From: Heyndrickxia coagulans 36D1
GTDB lineage: Bacteria; Bacillota; Bacilli; Bacillales; Bacillaceae_C
Direction: 5' to 3'
Length of the DNA stretch: 64,000 nt
Assembly: GCF_000169195.2 (NCBI RefSeq)
Contig: NC_016023.1
Span: 2,976,001 to 3,040,000 of the forward strand
The position numbers were made by a program, and so were the translations under genes. How positions within the stretch are numbered: position 1 is the first letter of the stretch; every line of letters starts with the position of its first letter. This document shows, in pieces, positions 48,786 to 58,435 of the stretch. The notes under the pieces are model-generated. The model ran no database searches. It saw only the letters and a program-made list of their open reading frames with translations, and had not been told where the DNA came from.

Positions 48786-49544
48786 ATGGAAGAATATGTT
48801 GTAGAAGTTTCTGGCCTCTCTTTCCGTTATGACCGGCAGAATGTGCTGGAACAGATCGATTTAAACATACCAAAGGGAGCGTTTCTCGGCATCATTGGCC
48901 CGAACGGTTCCGGAAAATCAACCCTGCTAAAGCTCATGCTCGGGCTGTTAAAACCGCAGGAAGGGGAAATCCGCCTTTTCGGCACGCCGCTCAGCCGCTT
49001 TAAAGACTGGAGCCGGATCGGTTTTGTCTCGCAAAAAGCCAATGCATTTAATACTGGTTATCCTGCGACCGTTTTAGAAGTGGTCGAAAGCGGCCTGGTG
49101 AAAAAAACCGGCCTGTTCCGTTTCCTTGGCCCCGGCGCCAGAAAAGAAGCAATGGAAGCGATCCGCTCAGTCGGGATGGAGGCGTACGCCCATCAAAATA
49201 TTGGCGAGCTAAGTGGCGGCCAGCAGCAGCGTGTGTTTATCGCGCGGGCCATTGTCAGCAAGCCGGAGATTTTGATGCTGGATGAGCCGACAGTTGGTGT
49301 GGACCAGCGCCATGTCCGGTCTTTTTACGAAATGCTGGAGCAGCTGAACAGGGAATGGGGCATTACCCTGATTCTTGTCACACATGATATCGGCGCCGTT
49401 TCCGACAAAGTGACGCATGTTGCATGCTTGAACCAGCATTTATATTTCCATGGCGACATCCACGCGTTTCAGCAGTTGGATGAAGAAAAACGTTCATCCT
49501 GGTATGCCCACGATGTCCGGTTGCTGGCGCATGAACATGGGTGA
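48786..49544 (+). CDS. znuC: Zinc ABC transporter ATP-binding protein
   Basis: This 252-residue ABC ATPase has Walker A GPNGSGKST, the Q loop FVSQKA, signature LSGGQQQRVFIARA, Walker B ILMLDEPTVGVD and the switch VTHDIG. It would energise uptake through ZnuB. I start at ATG 48786 behind TGAGGAG. The Zur box and the zur gene in the same operon make zinc the likely substrate, as opposed to manganese. It overlaps the znuB ribosome-binding region. Confidence 0.92.
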   Translation: MEEYVVEVSGLSFRYDRQNVLEQIDLNIPKGAFLGIIGPNGSGKSTLLKLMLGLLKPQEGEIRLFGTPLSRFKDWSRIGFVSQKANAFNTGYPATVLEVVESGLVKKTGLFRFLGPGARKEAMEAIRSVGMEAYAHQNIGELSGGQQQRVFIARAIVSKPEILMLDEPTVGVDQRHVRSFYEMLEQLNREWGITLILVTHDIGAVSDKVTHVACLNQHLYFHGDIHAFQQLDEEKRSSWYAHDVRLLAHEHG

Positions 49545-49558
49545 GAAGGAGAAACCGA

Positions 49559-50416
49559 ATGATTGCTGCACTTTTTCATTATCATTTTTTACAAAATACA
49601 TTTTTGGCCGGCATTTTAATCGGCCTGATTGCCCCTTTGATCGGTAGTTTTATTGTCGTACGCCGTTTGTCGCTGATTGCGGATGCGCTCAGCCATGTCA
49701 CATTGTCCGGGATTGCGATCAGCCTGTTTTTAAGCAGCAAGCTTTCTATTCTTGCCGGGTTGAACCCGCTTTATATTGGCACCGGCTTTTCCGTGCTCGG
49801 ATCCGTGCTGATCGAGCGGTTGCGCGGGGTTTACCGGCATTATGAAGAACTTGCGATTCCGATTATCATGTCGGGCGGGATTGGCATCGGGCTGATCTTT
49901 ATTTCTGTGGCCGGAGGGTATAATGTAGATTTGATGAATTACCTGTTCGGCAGCGTAAGCGCGGTAAGCCAGGCTGATCTTTGGCTCATTCTGGGGATTG
50001 CCGTCATTGTGGCGGCTGTGATCCTTTTGCTGTATAAGGAACTTTTCCTGCTTTCTTTTGATGAAGAATATGCAAAAGTGTCCGGTATTCCTGCGAAAAC
50101 GATCCATTTGCTGTTTATGGTGCTGATTGCGCTTGTGATTTCGGCTGCGATGCGGATCGTGGGGATTATGCTTGTATCCGCGCTGATTACGCTCCCGGTA
50201 GCGGCCAGCATCCGCATCAGCCGGGGATTTAAACAGACCATTTTGTTTTCCGTTCTTTTTGGCGAAATTTCCGTTTTGGGCGGGCTGGTTACGGCATTTT
50301 ATCTGAATTTGCCGCCCGGTGGTACAATTGTGGTGATTTCCATCGTCATTTTGCTTTTGGCGGTTTATATGAAACGATTCCGGCCCGGTGCCGGTTTGAA
50401 CAAAAAGAAGGTGTGA
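49559..50416 (+). CDS. znuB: Zinc ABC transporter permease
   Basis: This 285-residue ABC-3 family permease has eight or more hydrophobic helices with the motifs [20 protein letters not shown] (here [15 protein letters not shown]) and [18 protein letters not shown]. It forms the membrane channel for ZnuC. I start at ATG 49559, seven bases after AAGGAGA; the GTG six codons earlier lies before that site. No binding-protein gene (znuA) adjoins it. Confidence 0.92.
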   Translation: MIAALFHYHFLQNTFLAGILIGLIAPLIGSFIVVRRLSLIADALSHVTLSGIAISLFLSSKLSILAGLNPLYIGTGFSVLGSVLIERLRGVYRHYEELAIPIIMSGGIGIGLIFISVAGGYNVDLMNYLFGSVSAVSQADLWLILGIAVIVAAVILLLYKELFLLSFDEEYAKVSGIPAKTIHLLFMVLIALVISAAMRIVGIMLVSALITLPVAASIRISRGFKQTILFSVLFGEISVLGGLVTAFYLNLPPGGTIVVISIVILLLAVYMKRFRPGAGLNKKKV

Positions 50417-50418
50417 AC

Positions 50419-50850
50419 ATGCTTTTGGATGAGGCAATTGAAATCTTGAAGGAAAACGGCTATAAGCATACAGGAAAAAGGGAAAAAATGCTCGATTTGT
50501 TTTCGGAGAGCAATAAGTATTTGACGGCAAAAGACGTGCTCGAATGGATGAAAGATGCGTATCCGGGCCTCAGTTTTGATACGATCTACAGGAATTTATC
50601 GCTTTTTGCTGAACTTGGCATACTGGAAGTGACAGAGCTGTCCGGTGAAAAGCATTTCCGTTTCAAATGCTCGACAAACCACCACCATCACCATTTTATT
50701 TGCCTGGCGTGCGGGAAGACGAAAGAAATCCCGGATTGCCCGATGCCAATGGTGAGCGGTTTGGAAGGGTATGCCATTTCCGGCCATAAGTTTGAAATTT
50801 ACGGCACGTGCCCGGAATGCATGGCAGATGAAACGCGGCAAAATATTTAA
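50419..50850 (+). CDS. zur: Zinc uptake regulator Zur (Fur family)
   Basis: This 143-residue Fur-family repressor has an N-terminal winged helix ([11 protein letters not shown] and [15 protein letters not shown]), the histidine-rich [12 protein letters not shown] metal site and two CxxC pairs (CLAC, CPEC) for structural zinc. Since it follows znuCB behind a Zur box, it is very probably Zur and autoregulated. I prefer ATG 50419; GTG 50413 is two codons upstream, closer to the AAGGTG ribosome-binding site. Confidence 0.9.
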   Translation: MLLDEAIEILKENGYKHTGKREKMLDLFSESNKYLTAKDVLEWMKDAYPGLSFDTIYRNLSLFAELGILEVTELSGEKHFRFKCSTNHHHHHFICLACGKTKEIPDCPMPMVSGLEGYAISGHKFEIYGTCPECMADETRQNI

Positions 50851-50880
50851 CAAACCCTGCTTCCGGCAGGGTTTGTTTTT
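50851..50880 (+). terminator. Terminator after zur
   Basis: CAAACCCTGC and GCAGGGTTTG form a perfect 10-bp stem with a five-base loop, followed by T5. The 207 bases from here to 51087 hold nothing I recognise. Confidence 0.92.
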
Positions 50881-51087
50881 GCTATATAAGTTGAACGAAT
50901 GTGTTGCCAGAATCCATATCGATCCTGATCGTAGTAGATGTTGGCGCGAAAAACTGAAGTTCATTTTATGATTTTGGATATTTTTCAAGACGCCTTCCGG
51001 GAAAAATAACCCGGGCGCAGGCATGCGGGTCACCGCAAAAAGCTATCCGCAACCCAGCCTGTCCCTTACAGAAACCCGGATAAGCCC

Positions 51088-51681
51088 TTAATCGCGTGCG
51101 GAGCGGCTGGACTGGGTGATCCAGCGTCTGACCCAGTCATCCGCTTCTTTCCAATTTTTCACCCGGTATACATTGTCCGGGACGGGATCCCGGTTGTATG
51201 GGGTGTCAAACAGAAGGACGGGGATGCCGAGCGTTTGCGCAATGGCGGCCGCATTGTCATGTTTGTCTTCCAAAAACAAATCAACGTTGTACTTTTTTGC
51301 GGTTTCCACTTTGTGATGCGTGCCGATCAGCTCGATATGATGGTATTTCAGCTGTTGTTTTGTAAACCAGTTTTTGGTCACATCAAGGAGATAGGATGCG
51401 CGTGCGCTGATAAAATACAGCTCAAACCGGTCTGCCCATTTGTTTAACACTTCTTTTGCCCCTTTTGCAACCGGGGATTTTGCATAGATCACAGGCTCCG
51501 AGCGGATAAACCAGTCGGCAAATGTCCCGGCAGGAATATCGACGACATCTGTGATCTCATACTTCGTTAAGTCTTCATATTTCAGGTCAATGTGAAAGGC
51601 ATCGTTAATGAACGGAATAAGCGTTTCAGGATCTGTCACAGTCCCGTCAATGTCAATGCCGAAACGGTATTTTTTCACCAT
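51088..51681 (-). CDS. yqfW: Putative nucleotidase YqfW (HAD family)
   Basis: This 197-residue HAD phosphatase has motif I GIDIDGTVTD, motif II YFISAR and motif III-IV LFLEDKHDNA, as in the 5'(3')-deoxyribonucleotidase/YqfW family. It likely dephosphorylates a nucleotide or related phosphate; substrate unknown. I start at the ATG at 51681, six bases after GGAGG; the longer open frame to 51768 has no ribosome-binding site. It lies downstream of ispG on the reverse strand. Confidence 0.88.
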   Translation of the reverse strand: MVKKYRFGIDIDGTVTDPETLIPFINDAFHIDLKYEDLTKYEITDVVDIPAGTFADWFIRSEPVIYAKSPVAKGAKEVLNKWADRFELYFISARASYLLDVTKNWFTKQQLKYHHIELIGTHHKVETAKKYNVDLFLEDKHDNAAAIAQTLGIPVLLFDTPYNRDPVPDNVYRVKNWKEADDWVRRWITQSSRSARD

Positions 51682-51772
51682 GGTGCGCCTCCTTTTCCGT
51701 TTTGAATGTGAAGCGGTCGTGCCGCCTGTTGTCCGGGCCAGGCCTGGAAGATAAAAGTTGCCGCGCATGAAG

Positions 51773-51801
51773 AAACACCGGCTTGTTTTACGCCGGTGTT
51801 T
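51773..51801 (-). terminator. Hairpin after ispG
   Basis: AAACACCGGC and GCCGGTGTTT form a perfect 10-bp stem directly at the end of ispG. The following bases (CTTCATG) are not T-rich, so it may be an mRNA-stabilising hairpin or a weak stop before yqfW. Confidence 0.6.
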
Positions 51802-51804
51802 CGG

Positions 51805-52914
51805 TCAGACGGGGTTCACGTTTTGCGCGGCCTGTTTTTGGTAATACGCTTCGGCAAGCATGTCGATTTCTTTTTTCAATTCTTCTACCATTTTATCTTC
51901 CGGCACTTTCCGTATGATTTTCCCTTTGCGGAACAGGAGGCCTTCCCCGCGTGCACCGGCGATCCCAATATCCGCTTCTCTTGCTTCACCGGGGCCGTTA
52001 ACGGCGCAGCCGAGGACGGAAACTTTAATCGGCGCTTTTATGGTCTGTAAATATTCTTCGACTTCGTTTGCAATGCTGATTAAATCGATCGCAATCCGGC
52101 CGCAAGTCGGGCATGAAACGAGCGTCGGGGCATTGGAGGAAAGCCCGAATATTTTCAGCAGTTCACGCGCGACTTTCACTTCTTCCACCGGGTCGGCGCT
52201 TAAAGAAATGCGGAGCGTGTTGCCGATTCCCATATTTAAAAGCGTCCCAATCCCGGCGGCACTTTTGATGGTGCCGGAAAACAGCGTCCCGGATTCAGTA
52301 ATACCGAGATGGAGCGGGTAGTCAAATGTCCGGGCCGCTTTCTCGTACGCTTCGATGGCAAGGCGGACATCCGAGGCTTTCATCGAAACGATAATGTCGT
52401 GAAAATCCAGGTCTTCCAGAATCCGGATATGGTGCAGGGCGCTTTCGACCATGCCGTCTGCTGTCGGGTATCCGTATTTTTGCAAAATTGGTTTTTCAAG
52501 GCTTCCAGCATTGACGCCGATCCGGATCGGAATGCCGCGCTCTTTTGCCGCTTTCACGACCGCTTCGACTTTTTCGCGCTTGCCGATATTACCCGGGTTA
52601 ATCCGGATTTTATCGACGCCGCCTTCAATTGCGATTAACGCAAGCCGGTAATCAAAGTGGATATCCGCGACAAGCGGGATATGGATTCTTTTTTTTATGT
52701 CGGGAATAGCCCTTGCCGCCCGTTCATCCGGGACGGCAACGCGCACGATCTGGCAGCCTGCTTCTTCAAGCCGCTCAATCTGGCGGACAGTTGCATCGAC
52801 ATCATGTGTTTTCGTCGTCGTCATACTTTGAATGAATAATTCATTGCTGCCCCCGATCGTCAAGTTACCTACCTTGACAGGGCGCGTTTTTGTACGGTGT
52901 ATGATCTCACCCAA
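51805..52914 (-). CDS. ispG: 4-hydroxy-3-methylbut-2-enyl-diphosphate synthase
   Basis: IspG converts MEcPP to HMBPP in the MEP pathway using a 4Fe-4S cluster. The 369 residues begin with [16 protein letters not shown], followed by a TIM barrel ([29 protein letters not shown]) and the C-terminal cluster motifs VSCPTCGR and [12 protein letters not shown] with the active-site Glu. I start at TTG 52914, nine bases after AAAGGAG, matching the family's short N-terminus. Confidence 0.96.
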   Translation of the reverse strand: MGEIIHRTKTRPVKVGNLTIGGSNELFIQSMTTTKTHDVDATVRQIERLEEAGCQIVRVAVPDERAARAIPDIKKRIHIPLVADIHFDYRLALIAIEGGVDKIRINPGNIGKREKVEAVVKAAKERGIPIRIGVNAGSLEKPILQKYGYPTADGMVESALHHIRILEDLDFHDIIVSMKASDVRLAIEAYEKAARTFDYPLHLGITESGTLFSGTIKSAAGIGTLLNMGIGNTLRISLSADPVEEVKVARELLKIFGLSSNAPTLVSCPTCGRIAIDLISIANEVEEYLQTIKAPIKVSVLGCAVNGPGEAREADIGIAGARGEGLLFRKGKIIRKVPEDKMVEELKKEIDMLAEAYYQKQAAQNVNPV

Positions 52915-52951
52915 GGATATTCGCTCCTTTAATGATCTATCAGTCCATAAA

Positions 52952-52981
52952 CATTTTACCAACTTACATTTTACCAATTTA
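52952..52981. repeat. Two-copy 15-bp tandem repeat in the ispG promoter
   Basis: CATTTTACCAACTTA is followed directly by CATTTTACCAATTTA (14 of 15 identical). On the reverse strand each unit contains TAAAAT, a -10 like hexamer. Confidence 0.8.
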
Positions 52982-52997
52982 CTGCCCCGATTGACAA
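52968..52997 (-). promoter_or_regulatory. Promoter of ispG
   Basis: On the reverse strand TTGTCA and TAAAAT are spaced by 18 bases; the -10 lies in the upstream copy of the 15-bp tandem repeat, so a second -10 like hexamer follows 15 bases downstream. Confidence 0.6.
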
Positions 52998-53012
52998 GAC
53001 ATACTCCGGTTT

Positions 53013-53345
53013 TTACCGGGATTCGCCGTAAATGGGAAACCGGTACGTTTGTCCAATTTGGATGTCTTCCGGTGCAATTCCGCCGTTTAGTTTGCTGAAA
53101 TCGCGGATCACTTTTTCAATCGAAGGCGCCGTCCCGCCTGATATTTTTTTGACAATCGTAAGCACCGTGTCACCGGAATGGACCTTGGCTGTGACATACG
53201 GACCGTGGGTTGTTTCAGGTTGTATGGCAACGTTTTTTTCGGTTGTTTCTTTAGCATTCGTCGGGATTGTGCCTGCGTGGAGATCGTAGTAGATGCTGTA
53301 AGAGATAAGGGCAACGATAAAGAGCGCAAATATTTTTTTCAACAT
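53013..53345 (-). CDS. yqfZ: LysM-domain protein YqfZ
   Basis: This 110-residue protein has an N-terminal membrane anchor or signal ([18 protein letters not shown]), a linker and a C-terminal LysM domain ([14 protein letters not shown], then [19 protein letters not shown]) that would bind peptidoglycan. In B. subtilis YqfZ is sporulation-associated. I start at the second ATG (53345), which is properly spaced from AAGGAGGG; the first ATG touches that site. Confidence 0.85.
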   Translation of the reverse strand: MLKKIFALFIVALISYSIYYDLHAGTIPTNAKETTEKNVAIQPETTHGPYVTAKVHSGDTVLTIVKKISGGTAPSIEKVIRDFSKLNGGIAPEDIQIGQTYRFPIYGESR

Positions 53346-53436
53346 GGACATTCCCTCCTTTTATGAGTGCTACCAGTATATGCCGGTATGCTGTAATTAG
53401 AACCCGGGATGATTCTCAAAAATGCAGGCGAAAAAT

Positions 53437-53466
53437 TTGCCATTTATCAATCGGTTTTGGTACATT
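53437..53466 (+). promoter_or_regulatory. Promoter candidate for sodA
   Basis: TTGCCA and TACATT are spaced by 18 bases, about 60 bases before sodA. Confidence 0.55.
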
Positions 53467-53527
53467 AAATATGACAAATCTTTGAATCTTTTCGGTTCAA
53501 AACACTACATAAAGGAGGAATAAAGAT

Positions 53528-54136
53528 ATGACGTACACTTTACCGCAATTGCCGTATGCGTATGATGCCCTGGAGCCTTATATTGACAAGGAAACGATGA
53601 ACATCCACCATACGAAGCACCATAATACTTATGTCACCAATTTGAACAAAGCGTTGGAAGGCCATGACGACCTTGCTTCCAAATCCGTTGAGGACTTAAT
53701 TTCGGATTTGAATGCGGTTCCGGAAGAAATCCGTACAGCGGTTCGCAACAATGGCGGGGGACATGCCAACCACTCGTTGTTCTGGACGTTGCTTTCGCCA
53801 AATGGCGGTGGCGAACCGAAAGGCGCACTGCTTGACGCGATCAACAGCAAATTCGGCAGCTTTGAAAAATTCAAAGAACAATTTGCAGCGGCTGCAGCGG
53901 GTCGTTTCGGTTCCGGCTGGGCATGGCTTGTTGTCAATAATGGCGAGCTTGAAATTACAAGCACCCCGAACCAAGACAACCCGCTTTCCGAAGGCAAAAA
54001 ACCAATTCTTGGCCTTGATGTTTGGGAACATGCTTACTACTTGAAATACCAAAACCGCCGTCCGGAATACATTTCTGCATTCTGGAATGTCGTGAACTGG
54101 GACGAAGTGGAAAAACTGTACGAAGCAGCGAAATAA
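53528..54136 (+). CDS. sodA: Superoxide dismutase (Mn type)
   Basis: SodA converts superoxide to oxygen and peroxide. The 202 residues include [23 protein letters not shown], and the C-terminal [18 protein letters not shown], giving the three His and one Asp metal ligands; the GGGEP and [10 protein letters not shown] stretches are typical of Bacillus Mn-SOD. AAGGAGGA precedes the ATG. It has its own terminator. Confidence 0.97.
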   Translation: MTYTLPQLPYAYDALEPYIDKETMNIHHTKHHNTYVTNLNKALEGHDDLASKSVEDLISDLNAVPEEIRTAVRNNGGGHANHSLFWTLLSPNGGGEPKGALLDAINSKFGSFEKFKEQFAAAAAGRFGSGWAWLVVNNGELEITSTPNQDNPLSEGKKPILGLDVWEHAYYLKYQNRRPEYISAFWNVVNWDEVEKLYEAAK

Positions 54137-54150
54137 TCGCGATCCATTTA

Positions 54151-54190
54151 AAAAAGGGCGTGCCGCGCCATTTGCGTGCACGCCCTTTTT
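54151..54190 (+). terminator. Terminator after sodA
   Basis: AAAAAGGGCGTGC and GCACGCCCTTTTT form a 13-bp perfect stem with a 14-base loop. Confidence 0.92.
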
Positions 54191-54258
54191 GCATGCGCTC
54201 GTGCATAAACGCCCCCGTTTTTCAAAACAATATAGGGGAATGGGGGGAGTTTTGATTT

Positions 54259-55473
54259 ATGAAACGTGTGCAAAAATGGTTCGGAGATATAGAACTGTCA
54301 AAAGATCTGCTGCTGCTACTTGCGATCGGCGGGCTTTATTCTCTAAGCGTTTCGCTGTCCAATTCTTTCGTTAACATATATTTATGGAAGCAGACAGGGA
54401 AGTACATAGATCTGGCGGTATATAATTTATCGGTTGTTATCCTGCAGCCGCTTACTTTTATCATCGCGGGAAGATGGGCGAAAAAAGTGGACAGGGTCAT
54501 GGTGTTCAGGATCGGGGTTGCCTTTTTGGCACTGTTTTATTTAAGCGTGCTGTTTTCGCGGGGGCATGCCGGCGATTTTATCGTTTTGCTTGGCGGGCTG
54601 CTCGGGATCGGCTATGGCTTTTATTGGCTCGCCTATAACGTGCTGACGTTTGAAATTACGGAGCCCGAGACGAGGGATTTTTTTAACGGCTTTATGGGGG
54701 CATTCGGTTCCATCGGCGGCATGGCCGGACCGTTTGCCGCCGGGCTGATCATTTCAGCGATCGGGAAAAGCGGTTATACTGTCGTTTTTGCGCTCTCCCT
54801 CATCCTGTTTGCTCTTGCCGTCGTCCTCAGTTTTTTTATTGCACCACGACCTGCACACGGCCGTTATTTGTTTAAGCAAATCGTAAAGGAACGGCATCGC
54901 AACCCGAATTGGAAACGGATTACAAGCGCCCATTTTGTCCAAGGTTTAAGGGATGGCACGTTTGTGTTTATGATTTCCGTTTTTGTGTTCCTTTCCACGG
55001 GGAGCGAGCTTTCTCTCGGCACGTTCGGGCTGATCAATTCCTGCCTGCAGTTTCTCGGGTACACGCTCGTTGCCCGTTATATTAAAATCAAGCACCGCCA
55101 GCGCTCCATTTTTTTGGGCGGGCTGCTTCTGTATGCGGCCGTGTTTTTGTTTATTTTTGAAGTCACCTATCCGAGAATGCTGCTTTATGCCGCAACGATT
55201 GCGATTGCTTACCCGCTTCTGCTTGTCCCATATAATTCGATGACATACGATGTGATCGGCAGGGCATGGAAAGCAGCGGAAGCACGGATTGAGTATGTTG
55301 TCGTGCTTGAAATATTTACCAATGCCGGCAGAGTCGTTTCGATTTTGCTTTTCATTGCGGCTGTCACTTTTTTCAACAGCCAGGTAAGCATCCGCGTGCT
55401 GATGCTTGTGATTGGGGCAGGGCATTTATGCATTTCGCTTTTTACAAGGAATATCCGGATTGGGAATATGTAG
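54259..55473 (+). CDS. yqgE: Major facilitator superfamily transporter YqgE
   Basis: This 404-residue protein has about 12 hydrophobic helices in two halves with a basic central loop near residues 195-220 (PRPAHGRYLFKQIVKERHRN). The MFS fold is supported by RWAKKVDRVMVFRIG after helix 2. Substrate unknown. It sits between sodA and pbpA, where YqgE is found in B. subtilis. GGGGGGAG lies 11 bases upstream of the ATG. Confidence 0.85.
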   Translation: MKRVQKWFGDIELSKDLLLLLAIGGLYSLSVSLSNSFVNIYLWKQTGKYIDLAVYNLSVVILQPLTFIIAGRWAKKVDRVMVFRIGVAFLALFYLSVLFSRGHAGDFIVLLGGLLGIGYGFYWLAYNVLTFEITEPETRDFFNGFMGAFGSIGGMAGPFAAGLIISAIGKSGYTVVFALSLILFALAVVLSFFIAPRPAHGRYLFKQIVKERHRNPNWKRITSAHFVQGLRDGTFVFMISVFVFLSTGSELSLGTFGLINSCLQFLGYTLVARYIKIKHRQRSIFLGGLLLYAAVFLFIFEVTYPRMLLYAATIAIAYPLLLVPYNSMTYDVIGRAWKAAEARIEYVVVLEIFTNAGRVVSILLFIAAVTFFNSQVSIRVLMLVIGAGHLCISLFTRNIRIGNM

Positions 55474-55575
55474 GGCTGCCGTTTCCAAAAATGGCGGTAT
55501 TTTTTATAGCCATGTCCGCACTTTTTCGCTAAAATGGAATGTATAGCCGATGGCGAAGGGAGGAGCAGAAAAAGG

Positions 55576-57759
55576 TTGAAGAAAAAGAAGCGAAAAAAGC
55601 GGTCGCATATTCCATTTAGAATGAATATGCTGTTCTTTGCTGTTTTTGTGCTTTTTTCGGTCTTAGTCGTGCGTCTGGGCATCGTGCAGATTGTCTACGG
55701 CCAGGATTACAAAAAAGAACTTGAACAGACGGAAGACAAGACGATCCATACTTCTGTTCCAAGAGGAAGAATTCTTGACCGGAACTATAAAGTGATTGTG
55801 GGCAATAAAGCGCTGAAGGCGATCACATATACGAGAACCCAGGCGGATGATAGCGGGAAAATGCTGAAAGTGGCAAGGAAACTCGGGGAAATCATCAAAG
55901 TGCCGGATGCTGATGTGAAACGGCTGACGGACCGGGATAAAAAAGACTTTTGGATCCTAACCCATCCGAAAGCGGCAAAACAACTCGTTCCCAAAGCGGA
56001 ACAGGCAAAGCTCGACAACGACAGCGACAAAATATACAAGTTGCAGCTGAATCGGATTACGAAACAGGATCTGGATTCACTGTCGCGGGATGATCTCAAT
56101 GTGCTCGCGATCTACAGCAAAATGTCGGCCGGCTATGTGCTGTCCCCGCAAATTATCAAAAACACGGACGTAACGAATAAAGAGTATGCGACTGTGAGCG
56201 AGAATCTTTCAGCGCTGCCGGGCGTGGATATTACAACCGACTGGGAGCGAAACTATGTGTTCAAAGAGGCGAACAGCAACGATTCGGTTTTAGGGTCAAT
56301 CCTCGGTGATGTGACAACCGAAAAAGAAGGTTTGCCTGCCGATAAGGAACAGTACTACACGGCCCGCGGATACAGCCGCAATGACCGCGTCGGGAAAAGT
56401 TACATTGAACAGCAGTATGAAGATGTCTTAAACGGCGAAAAAGAAAAAGTAGAAGCGAAGCAGGATAAAAAAGGAAATGTCATCTCTTCAAAAGTAATCA
56501 GCAAAGGGAAGCCGGGCAGCGACCTTGTTTTGTCTGTTGACATTGACCTGCAAAGAGAAGTTGAGAAAATTATTACCGATGAAATCAAAGCGGCCCGCGC
56601 AAGCAATCCGCTTGTTGACCGTGCCTTTGTCACCGTTATGAACCCGAATACCGGCGAAGTGCTGACAATGGCCGGCAAACAGGTGGTCACAAAAAACGGG
56701 TCTGCGAAAATCAAGGACTTTGCGCTCGGGAATATGACAACTGCTTATCCTTCGGGTTCTGCAGTGAAAGGTGCGACTGTTTTGACCGGGTATCAGACCG
56801 GGGCCATTTCGCCCGGGAGTGTATTTGTCGACCAGCCGCTCCATTTCGCCAGCACCCCTGTGAAAAAATCGTGGGTGACGTCTGGTTTTGGTGCGATTAA
56901 CGACTTAAAGGCCCTGCAGGTTTCATCGAACGTATATATGTTCCGGACGGTGATGGCGATCGGCGGGCAGCACAATTATGTACCGAATGGCTCGCTTAAT
57001 ATTGACAAAATGAAAACGATCCGGACATTGCGCAAATATTTTGCCCAATTCGGGCTAGGTGTTAAAACCGGTATCGACCTTCCGGGTGAAGTCGGCGGCT
57101 ATCAAACGGAAGTCCCGCCGAACAGCGGGAACGTGCTCGACTTTGGGATCGGGCAGTTTGACACGTATACTGCGCTTCAGCTCTGCCAGTATGTTTCCAC
57201 GATTGCAAACGGCGGTTATCGCGTGCAGCCGCATATTGCGAAGGAAATCCGTGAACCGAGCCCGGACGGCAAGACACTCGGGCCTGTTGAAAAAGAAATC
57301 GGCACGACGGTCTTAAACCGTGTGGATATGAAGGAGTCATACATCAACCGCGTCAAACAAGGTTTTTATAACGTGGTGAACGTTCCCCACGGAACAGCTT
57401 ACGGGCGGATTGATTCCAGTCTGAAAGTGGCAGGGAAAACCGGGACGGCACAGGCGGTTTATGGCGGTGAACTGGTGGAAAAATACGATGCGGCCGGAAG
57501 GGCACATCCTTCCATTTGGTCAGATGCATGGAATTCCACCTTTGTCGGTTACGCGCCTTACAATCACCCGGAAATTGCCATTTCGGTTGTTGTGCCATGG
57601 TCTTACATGGGAGGCGCTTCCGACCCGCACACAAATTTAAAGATTGCGAACCGTGTGTTTAAAGCTTATTTTAACCTGAAGAAAAAAGAAGAAAGCCATG
57701 CTGCCAACACGGCCGAACCAACAGTCGAAAATGCAGACGAGGCAAGCGGTTCGAACTGA
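55576..57759 (+). CDS. pbpA: Penicillin-binding protein 2A type transpeptidase
   Basis: This class B PBP cross-links lateral-wall peptidoglycan with RodA. From TTG 55576 it is 727 residues: a very basic start (KKKKRKKRSH), one transmembrane helix, the dimerisation domain (about 55-330) and the transpeptidase domain with PSGSAVKGAT (Ser-x-x-Lys), SSNVYM (SxN) and AGKTGTAQ (KTG). ATG 55534 upstream is in frame but lies before GGGAGGAG. The start remains the least certain point. B. subtilis has the pst phosphate operon after pbpA; here it is absent. Confidence 0.93.
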   Translation: MKKKKRKKRSHIPFRMNMLFFAVFVLFSVLVVRLGIVQIVYGQDYKKELEQTEDKTIHTSVPRGRILDRNYKVIVGNKALKAITYTRTQADDSGKMLKVARKLGEIIKVPDADVKRLTDRDKKDFWILTHPKAAKQLVPKAEQAKLDNDSDKIYKLQLNRITKQDLDSLSRDDLNVLAIYSKMSAGYVLSPQIIKNTDVTNKEYATVSENLSALPGVDITTDWERNYVFKEANSNDSVLGSILGDVTTEKEGLPADKEQYYTARGYSRNDRVGKSYIEQQYEDVLNGEKEKVEAKQDKKGNVISSKVISKGKPGSDLVLSVDIDLQREVEKIITDEIKAARASNPLVDRAFVTVMNPNTGEVLTMAGKQVVTKNGSAKIKDFALGNMTTAYPSGSAVKGATVLTGYQTGAISPGSVFVDQPLHFASTPVKKSWVTSGFGAINDLKALQVSSNVYMFRTVMAIGGQHNYVPNGSLNIDKMKTIRTLRKYFAQFGLGVKTGIDLPGEVGGYQTEVPPNSGNVLDFGIGQFDTYTALQLCQYVSTIANGGYRVQPHIAKEIREPSPDGKTLGPVEKEIGTTVLNRVDMKESYINRVKQGFYNVVNVPHGTAYGRIDSSLKVAGKTGTAQAVYGGELVEKYDAAGRAHPSIWSDAWNSTFVGYAPYNHPEIAISVVVPWSYMGGASDPHTNLKIANRVFKAYFNLKKKEESHAANTAEPTVENADEASGSN

Positions 57760-57770
57760 TGGCTGTGATC

Positions 57771-57807
57771 AAAAACGGATAACGGGGTTTCCCGCTATCC
57801 GTTTTCT
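57771..57807. terminator. Bidirectional terminator after pbpA
   Basis: AAAACGGATAACGGG pairs with CCCGCTATCCGTTTT with one mismatch around a four-base loop. It also ends the convergent reverse-strand gene. Confidence 0.88.
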
Positions 57808-58162
57808 ATTCCATGGCACCCGTAATGATGCGTTTCACCTCGTTTACAGGGAGGGCGGACTGCCTTGCAATCTGTTCAAATGAAAGGCCCTGCCGGAACA
57901 AAGCGAGCACCTGGTTTTTTACAATTTCATTCACCGGCACCCTTTCGCCGGACGAATCTGGAAGAAGCGGGTCGGCTCCGGGAACCATGAATTCTTCTTC
58001 GAGCGTCTGTAATCTTTTTTTGATCTGGTACGTTTCCTGGAAAAATTTTAAAGACAAATCTTCCAGTTCTTGTTCTACCAGATGCACGCGGTCCTGGCGG
58101 AAAAACGAAATAAGAAACAATACCACAGAAAGCGCCAGTAACACCATCAGCGTCATAACCAT
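57806..58162 (-). CDS. Membrane-anchored coiled-coil protein with C-terminal helix-turn-helix
   Basis: I do not recognise this 118-residue protein with certainty. It has one N-terminal transmembrane helix (VMTLMVLLALSVVLFLISFF), a predicted coiled coil (LVEQELEDLSLKFFQETYQIKKRLQTLEEEF) and a C-terminal helix-turn-helix (QVLALFRQGLSFEQIARQ, then LPVNEVKRII). The layout resembles SwrB/DUF6115 proteins, and length and place recall YqzD of B. subtilis. AAAGGAGAG precedes the ATG. Cytoplasmic HTH on a membrane tether could bind protein or DNA; function unknown. Confidence 0.75.
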   Translation of the reverse strand: MVMTLMVLLALSVVLFLISFFRQDRVHLVEQELEDLSLKFFQETYQIKKRLQTLEEEFMVPGADPLLPDSSGERVPVNEIVKNQVLALFRQGLSFEQIARQSALPVNEVKRIITGAME

Positions 58163-58379
58163 CCATTTCTCTCCTTTTTCATTGCAAAGTACTATTGTTA
58201 GTTATATCACGATTTTCCGGTGAAGTGTACCGCCTTTCTGGCAAGAGGGGGCGAAATCGTGCAAGAAAAGGGGGAGCGGCGGACTTGCCCCCATTCAAGT
58301 GAAAATTTCACATATTCCGGCAGCCGGCGGGAAGAACGGTTTTGCTCGAAAAAACATACTGGCAATCGTCTGTGAAAAA

Positions 58380-58388
58380 TGCTATGAT
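58380..58388 (+). promoter_or_regulatory. Extended -10 promoter of rpmG
   Basis: TGCTATGAT provides a -10 with TGn extension; CTGGCA 18 bases upstream is a four-of-six -35. The rpmG ATG is 48 bases downstream. Confidence 0.6.
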
Positions 58389-58435
58389 AGATAAGTCGTA
58401 TGCACGATCGATTGAGAAAGATGGAGGGATGAAAC

